Shown here: positions 1-7,602 of the stretch, piece by piece
Layout of the letters: every line of letters starts with the position of its first letter
How positions within the stretch are numbered: the first letter of the stretch is position 1
Assembly (NCBI GenBank): GCA_037419475.1
Contig: JAXYYF010000058.1
Coordinates: 1-14,455 of the forward strand
Source of the DNA: Hominicoprocola sp037419475
GTDB taxonomy: Bacteria > Bacillota > Clostridia > Oscillospirales > Oscillospiraceae
Length of the DNA: 14,455 nucleotides
Direction of reading: 5' to 3'
The notes under the pieces: model-generated
Database searches by the model: none
Seen by the model: only the letters and a program-made list of their open reading frames with translations
Told to the model about the DNA's origin: nothing
Translations under genes and position numbers: made by a program

Positions 1-1525
1 CGGCGATCTTCGCCATCAGCTCGTCGCGGGTGCGCAGATTCGTCTTATCCTCCTCAGGCATGAGGAGCGTGTAGCCCAGACTTCCCTCGGTATGGGGGAC
101 AATGGTGATCTTCTGTACCGGCTCGGCGTTTTTCTGCTTGTAGGCGACCATTGCGTGGCCGACCTCGTGATAGGCGACAAGCTTCTTTTCAAACTCGGTG
201 AGCACGCTGTTTTTCTTCTCGCTGCCGGCGATGACAAACTCAAACGCCGCAAGCATATCCTCCTGCGTGACGAGCTTGCGCCCCTTGCGCACGGCGCGCA
301 ACGCCGCCTCGTTGACGATGTTGGCAAGATCCGCGCCGACACAGCCGGCCGTCGCGAGCGCGACCTTCTTGAGGTCGACGTCCTCGCCGAGCTTGATGTT
401 GCGCGTGTGAACCTCAAGCGTGGCAACGCGGCCGGCAAGGTTCGGCCGGTCGATGGTGATACGGCGGTCGAAGCGGCCGGGGCGCAGCAGCGCCTGATCG
501 AGCACCTCGGGCCGGTTGGTTGCGGCGAGGACGATGATGCCCTTGCCGGGGTCAAAACCGTCCATCTCGGCGAGCAGCTGGTTGAGCGTCTGCTCGCGCT
601 CGTCGTTGCCGCCGCCAAAGCGGGAGTCGCGCGTCTTGCCGATCGCGTCGATCTCGTCGATGAAGATGATACAGGGGGCGACCTTGGATGCCTCCGCGAA
701 CAGGTCGCGCACGCGGCTTGCGCCCACGCCCACGAACATTTCCACAAAGCCGGAGCCGGAAATGGAGAAGAACGGCACGTTTGCCTCGCCCGCTACGGCC
801 TTGGCCAGCAGCGTTTTGCCTGTGCCCGGAGGGCCGACGAGCAGCGCGCCCTTGGGAAGCTTCGCACCGATGTCGGTGTATTTCTGAGGATTGTGCAGGA
901 AGTCGATGATCTCAACAAGAGATTCCTTGGCCTCGTCCTGACCGGCGACGTCGGCAAAGGTGACGCCGGTTGTTTTCTCCATATAGACCTTGGCGTTGGC
1001 CTTTCCAACGCTTCCAAGGCCGCCGAAGCCGCCCCCGCCGGTTTTTTTGCTGATAAAGCGCATCATCAGCATGAACGCGCCGACCATCAGCACCGTCGGC
1101 AGGATGTAGTTGATCATGATGAGCTCGAAGTACGAGGTTTCCGCCTTGTAGGGCTTGCCGAACTCTACACCGTTTTCATCCAGAAACGATCTGAGCTCGG
1201 GATCGTTGATCTGCGTGGTGAAGAGAATGAAATCACCGCTGTAGGTCTTGCCGTCCGAATCGGTGTAGGTGTAGCCATCGACCGGCGTGATGTTGAGCGT
1301 GCGGTCGTCGATCTCGACCGCCTTGACCTTGCCGTCACGCACGAGATCAAGAAATTCGTCATAGCGGATCTCGCAGGTGCTCTCGGCTTTTTTTGCCGTA
1401 TCCAGCTGCGTGAGCAGATAGTTGAAGCCGATGGTCAGCACCAGTGCCCAGATGAGCAGAGAGAGTACGCCTCGGCGGCGATCCTTATCGTTCCGGTTAT
1501 TTTTGTTTTTATCGTTTTGATCCAT
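1..1525 (-). CDS. ftsH: ATP-dependent zinc metalloprotease FtsH (3' end outside window)
   Basis: Membrane-anchored AAA+ protease that unfolds and degrades misfolded membrane proteins and some short-lived regulators. I translated 508 residues from the ATG at 1525-1523. A short charged Asn/Lys/Asp/Arg-rich cytoplasmic tail (about 1-18) precedes TM1 (about 19-37), an extracytoplasmic domain, TM2 (about 132-153) and a Gly-rich linker. The AAA domain follows: Walker A GPPGTGKT at 231-238, Walker B FIDEID at 288-293, and the second-region-of-homology stretch RPGRFDRR. The zinc site reads HEVGH at 453-457, where most family members have HEAGH; both histidines and the glutamate are kept. The visible part ends soon after, so the third zinc ligand and the C-terminus lie outside. 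An AAGGAA ribosome binding site (1535-1540) supports the start. The gene diverges from rlmB. Identification is very secure. Confidence 0.97.
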   Translation of the reverse strand, partial: MDQNDKNKNNRNDKDRRRGVLSLLIWALVLTIGFNYLLTQLDTAKKAESTCEIRYDEFLDLVRDGKVKAVEIDDRTLNITPVDGYTYTDSDGKTYSGDFILFTTQINDPELRSFLDENGVEFGKPYKAETSYFELIMINYILPTVLMVGAFMLMMRFISKKTGGGGFGGLGSVGKANAKVYMEKTTGVTFADVAGQDEAKESLVEIIDFLHNPQKYTDIGAKLPKGALLVGPPGTGKTLLAKAVAGEANVPFFSISGSGFVEMFVGVGASRVRDLFAEASKVAPCIIFIDEIDAIGKTRDSRFGGGNDEREQTLNQLLAEMDGFDPGKGIIVLAATNRPEVLDQALLRPGRFDRRITIDRPNLAGRVATLEVHTRNIKLGEDVDLKKVALATAGCVGADLANIVNEAALRAVRKGRKLVTQEDMLAAFEFVIAGSEKKNSVLTEFEKKLVAYHEVGHAMVAYKQKNAEPVQKITIVPHTEGSLGYTLLMPEEDKTNLRTRDELMAKIA

Positions 1526-1586
1526 GAGGTCGGTTCCTTTCCAGATGAAACGCCACGGCTGTGACGGCAGTTTTCTAAATATAAGT

Positions 1587-1615
1587 ATTCTAACATACCC
1601 CCTTGTGTTTCACAA
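1587..1615 (-). promoter_or_regulatory. Predicted sigma-A promoter of ftsH
   Basis: On the minus strand, TTGTGA (1615-1610) is separated by 17 bp from TAGAAT (1592-1587), and a TG dinucleotide one base upstream makes an extended -10. Transcription should begin near 1580, leaving a leader of roughly 55 nt before the ftsH ATG. This is by inspection only. Confidence 0.7.
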
Positions 1616-1616
1616 G
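1602..1616. repeat. 15-bp perfect palindrome over the ftsH -35 box (possible operator)
   Basis: CTTGTG-TTT-CACAAG is a perfect 6-bp inverted repeat with a 3-bp centre. It covers the predicted -35 hexamer of ftsH, where a repressor would block RNA polymerase. It does not match the CIRCE element (HrcA) or the CtsR box as I know them. The regulatory role is inference. Confidence 0.4.
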
Positions 1617-1679
1617 CCGGGCGGTATGAATTTTCGGTGAATTTTTGACTGCTTCCCCCTTTATCTCAGGCGACCTTTG

Positions 1680-1688
1680 TGTTATAGT
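1680..1688 (+). promoter_or_regulatory. Predicted extended -10 promoter of rlmB unit
   Basis: TGT-TATAGT at 1680-1688 is an extended -10 element. No good -35 lies 16-18 bp upstream; a TTGACT at 1645-1650 is too far away at 32 bp. Transcription would begin near 1695, which excludes the more upstream in-frame ATG at 1694 as the start of rlmB. Confidence 0.5.
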
Positions 1689-1726
1689 GCATTATGTATA
1701 CGAATTTTGACCGGGAGGAACGGTTT

Positions 1727-2593
1727 ATGTCGAGAGAATATAAGGATCACGAAGTAAAAAAGCCGCAGCGCGGCGCAGGTGAGCGCGCGGAAGGACGCTT
1801 TTCCCGCGAGCGCCGTGACGCGGCGGAGCGCGTTCCCATGCGTGAACGCGACGCGGAGGCGGACGGCATCATTGAAGGCCGCAACGCCGTGACTGAGGCG
1901 CTGCGCGCAGGCACGCCCATTGATAAAATTTTTATTGTCCGCGGCGAAACGGACAAGACGCTCGGGCACATCGCCTCCACGGCCCGCGACGCGGGCGTTG
2001 TGGTGGTTGAAGCCGACCGCCGCAAGCTGGACTATATGAGCGCGACCAAGGCTCATCAGGGCGTGATCGCGCTTGCCGCCGTGCGTGAATACGCCAGTGT
2101 GGAGGATATTCTGAATATTGCCCGCGAGCGCGGAGAGGCGCCGCTGCTCGTGGTCTGCGACGAGATCAGCGACCCACACAATCTTGGTGCCATCATCCGC
2201 ACGGCGGAGTGCGCGGGCGCGCACGGCGTGATCATCCCCAAGCGCCGCAGCGCGGGCCTGACGAGTATCGTCGGCAAGACGAGCGCTGGTGCGGTGAGCT
2301 ATCTGCCCGTGGCGCGCGTGCCGAATATTCCGGCGCTTTTAAAGGAGCTTCAGCAGCAGGGCGTGTGGGTGTACGGCACGGCGGCCGAGGGGACGACGGA
2401 GCTTTATGACGCGGATCTCAAGGGCCCGGCTGCTATCGTTATCGGCAGTGAGGGCGACGGCATGGGCCGGCTCGTGCGCGAGGGCTGCGATTTTCTTGTC
2501 AGCATTCCGATGAAGGGGCATATTTCATCGCTCAACGCTTCGGCAGCGGCTGCGATCCTTCTGTACGAGGCGGTGCGCCAGCGCCTGAACTGA
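1727..2593 (+). CDS. rlmB: 23S rRNA (guanosine-2'-O-)-methyltransferase RlmB (TrmH/SpoU family)
   Basis: SPOUT-class methyltransferase, predicted to methylate the 2'-O of a conserved guanosine in 23S rRNA (G2251 in E. coli) using S-adenosylmethionine. The protein has 288 residues. An unusually charged Arg/Glu-rich tail (about 1-45) comes first, then the small RNA-binding substrate domain (about 47-122). The SpoU catalytic domain has motif 1 DPHNLGAIIRTAE (149-161), motif 2 VIGSEGDGM (238-246) and motif 3 IPMKGHISSLNAS (260-272). I chose the ATG at 1727 because GGGAGG at 1713-1718 sits at proper spacing; an in-frame ATG at 1694 has no ribosome binding site and lies at the predicted transcription start. 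The next gene begins 30 nt downstream, suggesting co-transcription. Exact target-site assignment within the TrmH family is by homology and less certain than the fold. Confidence 0.93.
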   Translation: MSREYKDHEVKKPQRGAGERAEGRFSRERRDAAERVPMRERDAEADGIIEGRNAVTEALRAGTPIDKIFIVRGETDKTLGHIASTARDAGVVVVEADRRKLDYMSATKAHQGVIALAAVREYASVEDILNIARERGEAPLLVVCDEISDPHNLGAIIRTAECAGAHGVIIPKRRSAGLTSIVGKTSAGAVSYLPVARVPNIPALLKELQQQGVWVYGTAAEGTTELYDADLKGPAAIVIGSEGDGMGRLVREGCDFLVSIPMKGHISSLNASAAAAILLYEAVRQRLN

Positions 2594-2623
2594 TGCGCGC
2601 GGCGGATCATTGCGAGGTTTTTC

Positions 2624-4747
2624 ATGGATCACAAGAAAGAATGGGAGTTTGAGCAGACGCTTGCCGAGTCCGAATGGCTGCTGCGCGACGCGGCGCGCAG
2701 CGCCTCGGACGAGGGGGAGCCTACGCTTGAGAGCATATTGGCGGAGTTCGGCTCCGCAGATGTTGCCGCGCCGGCGGAGCCGGCGCCTATAGAAGCGGAT
2801 GAACCTGCCGCAGTCCGCGCGGAAAAGCCGGCGGAGACGGTCAAAACGGTTGGACTCGGGATTCCGGAAACGGATGAGAACAGACCGGACAAGTCCCCCA
2901 CGGTGAGCCTGCGGGAGGTACTTGAGAGCACGGTGCAGTCCGTGCTCGACGAGGGCGGGGAGAAGGAAGAGGAGCCGGAGGAGCTGCTTCCGCCCCCGCG
3001 CCGCGGCCTTTTCTCCCGCCGCAGAATGCGGGACACCGAACAGCTTTACGGCACAGCGGAGCCGGAGCAGCCTGAAGAGGAGGAAGAACCCGAGGATATA
3101 TTTGCGGACGATTTCGGCGAGCGTGAAAGCGAGCCGGAGCCGCCGGCGCATGAAACAGCGGCGGAATACCGCGAGCTCGCGCGCGAGGCAACGCGCGCGT
3201 CCCGCGCGTCCTGTACGGTCACGGTGCTGTGCTGGGCGGTGCTGCTGCTCGACCGCTTCGGCGTGATGCCTGCGCTGTACGCGCAGGAGCCGCTGCTCAA
3301 CTGTCTGCCGTTTCTCATTGCGGAGATCCTTGTGTGCGTGCTCGGTCGCGACGTGTTCGTTTACGCGGCTGAACAGCTGCGCGCGAAAACCGTTACCTAT
3401 GAGCTTCTCACCTCACTGGCCTGTCTGGTCACACTGACCGACACGGCCATGACCTTTTTCCTGCCGGAGCGCCGCGCGCTCGCCGTTCCCTTTCCGGCGG
3501 TGGCGATGCTTGGGATGAGCTGTGCGCTTTACGGCAGAAGCTGCCTGTTCGGCGCGATGTATGATACGTTCCGCGTTGCGGCGGTGGGGGATCCGAGCTA
3601 TCTTGTCACGGTCACGGCAGGCGGAGCGGCCAAGCGCTGCGGAAGTGCGGCGGGCTTCGGACGCTGCGCGCAGAAGGATGACGCGGCCTCGCGCTGGCAG
3701 ATGGTGCTGCTGCCTGTGATCCTGACGGCGACGGTGGTATTTGCCGTGCTCGCCACGCTTCGGCGCGGGAACTGGCTGCTGTTCGGCTGGAACTGGGGCG
3801 TGCTGCTCACAGGTGTCAACATGCTCGCATTTCCCCTCTGCTATTCTCTGCCGCTGCGGCGGCTGACACGGCGGTTCGTAAAATCCGGCAGCGCGCTTGC
3901 CGGTTATGTCGGTGCAGAGCGGCTGCGCCGCAGCAACTGTGTCATCCTTACCGACACCGACCTGTTCCCACCGGGAACGGTCAGCCTCAACGGACTGAAG
4001 ATCTACGGCGAGGAGAGCGGCAAGGTCATCTCCTACGCCGCCACGATGGCGCACGCCTCACAGAGTGGGTTGAGCCGCCTGTTTGACTCCCTGCTGGAGA
4101 GCGAGGGCAGCACGCTCGAACCGCTCGACAACCTCAGCTATTATGAGGAAGGCGGCGTGTCCGGTCTGATCCACGGCGAAACTGTGCTGTTCGGGACGGC
4201 GGCCTTCTGCCGTAAGATGCATGTCACCATGCCGGGCGGCCTGAACCTCAAGACCGGCGCGTTCCTTGCCGTTGACGGCACGCTGATCGCCATTTTCGCG
4301 GTCAAGTACATGGCGGCGGAGAATGTCGACTGGGCGCTCCACGCGCTTCGGCGCAACCGCATCACACCGGTACTCGCTGTGCGTGACGGCAGCATCACCC
4401 CCGCTCTCCTCAAACGCAAGTTCAACACCGACGCGCACGCCGTCTATCCGACGATCTCCACGCGTCTGGCCCTTTCGGAGCGGGACGGCGAGCATCCCTA
4501 CGCGCTGCTGTACCGCGAGGGGCTCATGCCATATGCCGAGATCGCCGTCGGCAGCAAGCGTCTGGTGCATGCTGTGCGTGCCGCCGCCGTGCTCTCGCTT
4601 TTAAGCAGCGCTGTCTCCGTGCTGCTGGCCTTCTATCTCACCTTCGTCGGCGCCTACAGCGCGCTTACGCCGGTGTCTATGCTCTGCTATCTTCTTCTGT
4701 GGGCATTTGCCGCTCTGCTTGAGGGGATCTGGGTGGATCACTATTGA
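2624..4747 (+). CDS. Degenerate P-type ATPase-like membrane protein with acidic N-terminal tail (predicted pseudoenzyme)
   Basis: 707 residues. Residues 1-195 are Glu/Pro/Ala-rich, acidic and probably disordered. At least six hydrophobic segments follow (about 198-216, 224-245, 258-280, 288-310, 358-380, 388-412), plus a C-terminal pair (about 650-703). The C-terminal half follows heavy-metal P-type ATPase order: a proline-containing helix FPLCYSLP (403-410) where CPC-type metal sites sit, an LE.L-like linker (AERLRRSN), a P-domain start, an N-domain GGVSG...G...LFG stretch (510-524), and DGTLIAIFAV (551-560). The phosphorylation motif DKTGTLT is replaced by TDTDLFP (443-449), the HP motif by SG (481-482), TGDN by VRDG (586-589), and GDGxND by YREGLM (630-635). 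The actuator domain with TGES is nearly absent. Family placement is my alignment by eye; loss of ATPase activity is inferred. Ribosome binding site GAGG is at 2614-2617. Function unknown; it follows rlmB by 30 nt. Confidence 0.72.
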   Translation: MDHKKEWEFEQTLAESEWLLRDAARSASDEGEPTLESILAEFGSADVAAPAEPAPIEADEPAAVRAEKPAETVKTVGLGIPETDENRPDKSPTVSLREVLESTVQSVLDEGGEKEEEPEELLPPPRRGLFSRRRMRDTEQLYGTAEPEQPEEEEEPEDIFADDFGERESEPEPPAHETAAEYRELAREATRASRASCTVTVLCWAVLLLDRFGVMPALYAQEPLLNCLPFLIAEILVCVLGRDVFVYAAEQLRAKTVTYELLTSLACLVTLTDTAMTFFLPERRALAVPFPAVAMLGMSCALYGRSCLFGAMYDTFRVAAVGDPSYLVTVTAGGAAKRCGSAAGFGRCAQKDDAASRWQMVLLPVILTATVVFAVLATLRRGNWLLFGWNWGVLLTGVNMLAFPLCYSLPLRRLTRRFVKSGSALAGYVGAERLRRSNCVILTDTDLFPPGTVSLNGLKIYGEESGKVISYAATMAHASQSGLSRLFDSLLESEGSTLEPLDNLSYYEEGGVSGLIHGETVLFGTAAFCRKMHVTMPGGLNLKTGAFLAVDGTLIAIFAVKYMAAENVDWALHALRRNRITPVLAVRDGSITPALLKRKFNTDAHAVYPTISTRLALSERDGEHPYALLYREGLMPYAEIAVGSKRLVHAVRAAAVLSLLSSAVSVLLAFYLTFVGAYSALTPVSMLCYLLLWAFAALLEGIWVDHY

Positions 4748-4791
4748 ACATTTTGGCAAAAATGAACAGCAAACTTCTAAAATTACAATAG

Positions 4792-4820
4792 TTGTATTGG
4801 TGGAAATAATATTATATAAT
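4792..4820 (+). promoter_or_regulatory. Predicted sigma-A promoter of the EF-G paralogue
   Basis: TTGTAT (4792-4797), a 17-bp spacer, and a perfect TATAAT (4815-4820), in a markedly AT-rich gap. Expected start near 4827, giving a ~50-nt leader. A 13-bp palindrome TACAA-TAG-TTGTA at 4785-4797 overlaps the -35 box. No terminator was seen between 4747 and this promoter, so read-through from the rlmB unit is possible. Confidence 0.75.
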
Positions 4821-4878
4821 CGAATCATTCAACTGATACCCCGCATGGGATCTACGATCTGGAAGGAGACAACCCCCT

Positions 4879-6951
4879 ATGAGTGCAAAAGACATCCGCA
4901 ATGTTGTGCTGCTCGGCCACAGCGGCAACGGTAAGACCACCCTTGCTGAAAGCATGCTCTACCTGACCGGCGGCGTGGACCGTCTGGGTAAGGTGCCTGA
5001 CGGCAATACCACCTGTGACTACGATCCGGAGGAGATCCGCCGTCAGACGTCGATCTCTCTGGCACTGGCTCCTGTGGAGTATGACAGCTGCAAGGTCAAT
5101 GTTCTTGACGTTCCCGGCGGCTTTGACTTTGCCGGCGAGATGGCCGAGGCTGTTCAGGCTGCGGATGCCGCCATCATCGTCTGCTCGGCCAAGGCCGGCA
5201 TGAGCGTGGGCGCGGAAAAGGCATGGAAGCTCTGCGAAAAGAACAAGCTCCCCCGCCTGCTCTATATTTCCAAGATCGATGAGGATAACTCCGATTACAA
5301 TGCCGCTTTTGCCACGCTGCGTGAGCATTTCGGCAAGAATATCGCGCCTGTCGCTGCCCCGATCTGGGACGACAACAAGAAGGTCATCGGCATCATCGAC
5401 GTGCTGCACAAGCGCGCGTTCGAGTTCGGCCCTCAGGGCGGCCGCGTTGAGATCGAGGTTCCCGCGAATAAGCAGTCCGTTCTCGACGAGCTTTACGACG
5501 CGCTCAAGGAGTCCGTCGCTGAGACGAGCGAGGAGTTCATGGAGAAGTACTTCGCCGGTGAGGATTTCACCTATGCGGAGATGATCCAGGGCCTGCGCGG
5601 CGGCGTGAAGGATCTGTCCCTCTTCCCCGTGGTGTGCGGATCCGCCCTTCAGGGAATCGGCACGCGCATGCTGCTTGATACCATCGACGAACTGCTTCCC
5701 AAGCCGCAGGACGGCCGCGCCCTCATGGCGCAGAACGAGAAGGGTGAGTCCTCGCCTTTCGTGGTCGCGCCCGGCGCGCTGCCGACCGCCTATGTGTTTA
5801 AGACCGTTTCCGACCAGTACGGCAAGTATTCCTATGTCAAGGTGCTCTCCGGTTCGATCAAGCCCGATATGCCCATGGTCAACGCCCGCACGGGCGAGAC
5901 GGAAAAGCTCGGCCGCCTGTACATCCCCAAGGGCAAGAAGTACACCGAGGTCAAGGAGCTTGAGTGCGGTGACATCGGCGCCATCGCCAAGATGGACAAG
6001 GTCAAGACCGGCGACACGCTCTGCGAGCCGCGCAAGGTCGTGACGATCGAGCCGATCCCCTTCGACGAGCCGTGCTACAGCGTGGCTGTCGCGCCCAAGA
6101 CCCGCGGTCAGGAGGATAAGATGGCGCAGGGCCTCAGCCGCCTGAACGAAGAGGATCCCTCCTTCCGCGTCGTCAACAACGCCGAGACCCACCAGATGGT
6201 CGTCTCCGGCGCGGGCGATATTCAGATCGATGTGCTGGTGAGCAAGCTCAAGAGCCGCTTCGGTGTGGACGTTGAGCTGAGCACCCCGCGCGTGCCTTAC
6301 CGTGAGAAGATCCGCAAGACTGTGCAGAAGCAGGGCCGCCACAAGAAGCAGACCGGCGGCAGCGGCCAGTTCGGCGACGTCTGGATCCGCTTTGAGCCCA
6401 ATGAAGAGAGCGAAGAGATGGTCTTTGCCGAGGAAGTGTTCGGCGGCAGCGTGCCCAAGAACTTCTTCCCCGCCGTGGAAAAGGGCTTGCGTGAGGCCTG
6501 CGTCCACGGTCCGCTTGCCGGCTATCCGGTTGTGAACCTCAAGTGCGTGCTTTATGATGGCTCCTATCATCCGGTCGACTCCTCCGAAATCGCGTTCAAG
6601 ACGGCGGCGAACCTCGCCTACAAGGCCGCGATGCCCGAGGCGTCCCCCGTTCTGCTTGAGCCGGTGTGCGAGCTCAAGGTCACCGTTCCCGATCAGTATA
6701 TGGGCGATATTCTCGGCGACCTCAACAAGCGCCGCGGCCGCGTTATGGGTATGAACCCGACCGGCGACGGCGAGCAGGTCATCGAGGCTGAGTGCCCCGA
6801 GGCTGAGTTGATGAGCTACGCCATCGATCTGCGCTCCATGACCCAGTCTCGCGGCTCCTTCACCATGCATTTTGTGCGCTATGAGCAGTGCTCTGCCGAC
6901 GCGCAGGAGAAGGCTGTCGCCGCGGCCAAGGCTATGCAGGAAGCGGAATAA
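4879..6951 (+). CDS. Elongation factor G-like translational GTPase (EF-G paralogue)
   Basis: 690 residues with the full EF-G layout: G domain (about 1-290), domain II (about 295-390), III (about 395-470), IV (about 471-593) and V (about 595-670). Signatures include G1 GHSGNGKTT (13-21), G5 GSAL (254-257), domain III GAGDIQIDVLVSKLK (444-458), domain IV GGSGQFGDV (493-501) and LYDGSYHPVDSSE (558-570), and domain V YMGDILGDLNKRRGR (607-621). It departs from canonical EF-G at key sites. Switch I reads RRQTSIS (54-60) instead of the RGITI type. G3 is DVPGG (77-81), so glycine replaces the catalytic histidine of DTPGH. G4 is SKID (131-134) rather than NKxD. This fits the EF-G-like paralogues annotated as EF-G2 rather than the main fusA product, which normally sits in the str operon with rpsL, rpsG and tuf, absent here. 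Ribosome binding site AAGGAG is at 4863-4868. Role in elongation, recycling or stress is unknown. Confidence 0.9.
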   Translation: MSAKDIRNVVLLGHSGNGKTTLAESMLYLTGGVDRLGKVPDGNTTCDYDPEEIRRQTSISLALAPVEYDSCKVNVLDVPGGFDFAGEMAEAVQAADAAIIVCSAKAGMSVGAEKAWKLCEKNKLPRLLYISKIDEDNSDYNAAFATLREHFGKNIAPVAAPIWDDNKKVIGIIDVLHKRAFEFGPQGGRVEIEVPANKQSVLDELYDALKESVAETSEEFMEKYFAGEDFTYAEMIQGLRGGVKDLSLFPVVCGSALQGIGTRMLLDTIDELLPKPQDGRALMAQNEKGESSPFVVAPGALPTAYVFKTVSDQYGKYSYVKVLSGSIKPDMPMVNARTGETEKLGRLYIPKGKKYTEVKELECGDIGAIAKMDKVKTGDTLCEPRKVVTIEPIPFDEPCYSVAVAPKTRGQEDKMAQGLSRLNEEDPSFRVVNNAETHQMVVSGAGDIQIDVLVSKLKSRFGVDVELSTPRVPYREKIRKTVQKQGRHKKQTGGSGQFGDVWIRFEPNEESEEMVFAEEVFGGSVPKNFFPAVEKGLREACVHGPLAGYPVVNLKCVLYDGSYHPVDSSEIAFKTAANLAYKAAMPEASPVLLEPVCELKVTVPDQYMGDILGDLNKRRGRVMGMNPTGDGEQVIEAECPEAELMSYAIDLRSMTQSRGSFTMHFVRYEQCSADAQEKAVAAAKAMQEAE

Positions 6952-6963
6952 TTCACCCGAAAC

Positions 6964-7002
6964 AAAAAGAAAGCCGTCCGATTCAGACGGCTTTCTTTTT
7001 TT
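6964..7002 (+). terminator. Rho-independent terminator of the EF-G paralogue
   Basis: AGAAAGCCGTC (6968-6978) pairs perfectly with GACGGCTTTCT (6986-6996) around a 7-nt loop, followed by a run of T to 7002. It ends the EF-G transcript 12 nt after its stop codon and isolates the pilin-like gene. Confidence 0.93.
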
Positions 7003-7015
7003 CTCAAATGGGGGA

Positions 7016-7044
7016 TTGCATTTTACCGAAAATCGTGGTATAAG
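7016..7044 (+). promoter_or_regulatory. Predicted sigma-A promoter of the pilin-like gene
   Basis: TTGCAT (7016-7021), a 17-bp spacer and TATAAG (7039-7044), located just after the upstream terminator. Start near 7051, leader about 38 nt, with the AGGAG ribosome binding site at 7073-7077. Confidence 0.7.
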
Positions 7045-7088
7045 ATTAGTTCAATCATTGATTTATCTGCACAGGAGAGAAAAGAACC

Positions 7089-7538
7089 ATGAGAAAACTG
7101 TGGAACAAAATGAAGAACAAACAGGGCTTTACCCTGATGGAAATGCTGATCGTCGTCGCCATTATCGCCGTACTGGTGGCTATTGCCATTCCGGTTTACC
7201 GGGGTCAGGTGCACAAGGCCAAGGTCGCCGCAGATATGGCAAACGTGAGAGCGTACTATGCAGAGTTACAGGCGGATTATCTGACGACAGGAACGCTCCG
7301 TCCAGATACAGAGGTTCCAGATTCGAATTCTACACAGGGAGTTCCCATTGAAGGATCGAGCCAGACATTTTTATTCGATGTAAAGACGATCCATTTCTTA
7401 AATGGCCAAGAGGTGACACTCCAAGCAGGAAGTTACCTCTGTACGAGATTACAGGATCAAAATAACGAACCGGTTGCTTATCACATCACCTATTATTGCA
7501 CCGAGAACCATGACGAGCATAATTTGACGCTCGGCTAA
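7089..7538 (+). CDS. Type IV pilin-like / pseudopilin protein with class III signal
   Basis: 149 residues. The N-terminus is a textbook prepilin leader: a short Lys/Arg/Asn-rich stretch ending in QG (12-13), then FTLMEMLIVVAIIAVLVAIAIP, a hydrophobic helix with glutamate at mature position +5 (E18) and proline at 35. Prepilin peptidase should cut between G13 and F14 and methylate the phenylalanine, leaving about 136 residues. The C-terminal part (about 65-149) matches nothing I recognise; it has two cysteines (C118, C137) that could form a disulfide. No prepilin peptidase, PilB/PilT ATPase or PilC platform is in the window, so assembly machinery must be elsewhere. Codon choice in the second half (more GGA, CCA, AGA, ACA) is more AT-rich than the flanking genes. 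Own promoter and terminator indicate a single-gene unit. Major pilin, minor pilin and competence pseudopilin cannot be told apart here. Confidence 0.85.
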   Translation: MRKLWNKMKNKQGFTLMEMLIVVAIIAVLVAIAIPVYRGQVHKAKVAADMANVRAYYAELQADYLTTGTLRPDTEVPDSNSTQGVPIEGSSQTFLFDVKTIHFLNGQEVTLQAGSYLCTRLQDQNNEPVAYHITYYCTENHDEHNLTLG

Positions 7539-7602
7539 TTCGGAACGACTGTTTTGCATCTCTGCAGTAGCGGTTGAGCGGACATAGACGCTTGACCAAG
7601 TC

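Noticed and set aside
92..1564. 490-codon open frame on the plus strand
   Set aside because: It is the antisense shadow of ftsH, which has clear Walker A/B and HEVGH motifs on the minus strand; GC-rich codon bias keeps the opposite strand open.
1645..1650. TTGACT as a -35 for rlmB
   Set aside because: It lies 32 bp from TATAGT, too far for a sigma-A promoter; the extended -10 alone is the better explanation.
4852..6870. 672-codon open frame on the minus strand
   Set aside because: Antisense to the EF-G paralogue; its His/Leu/Ala/Asp-rich composition has no domain and it has no promoter of its own.
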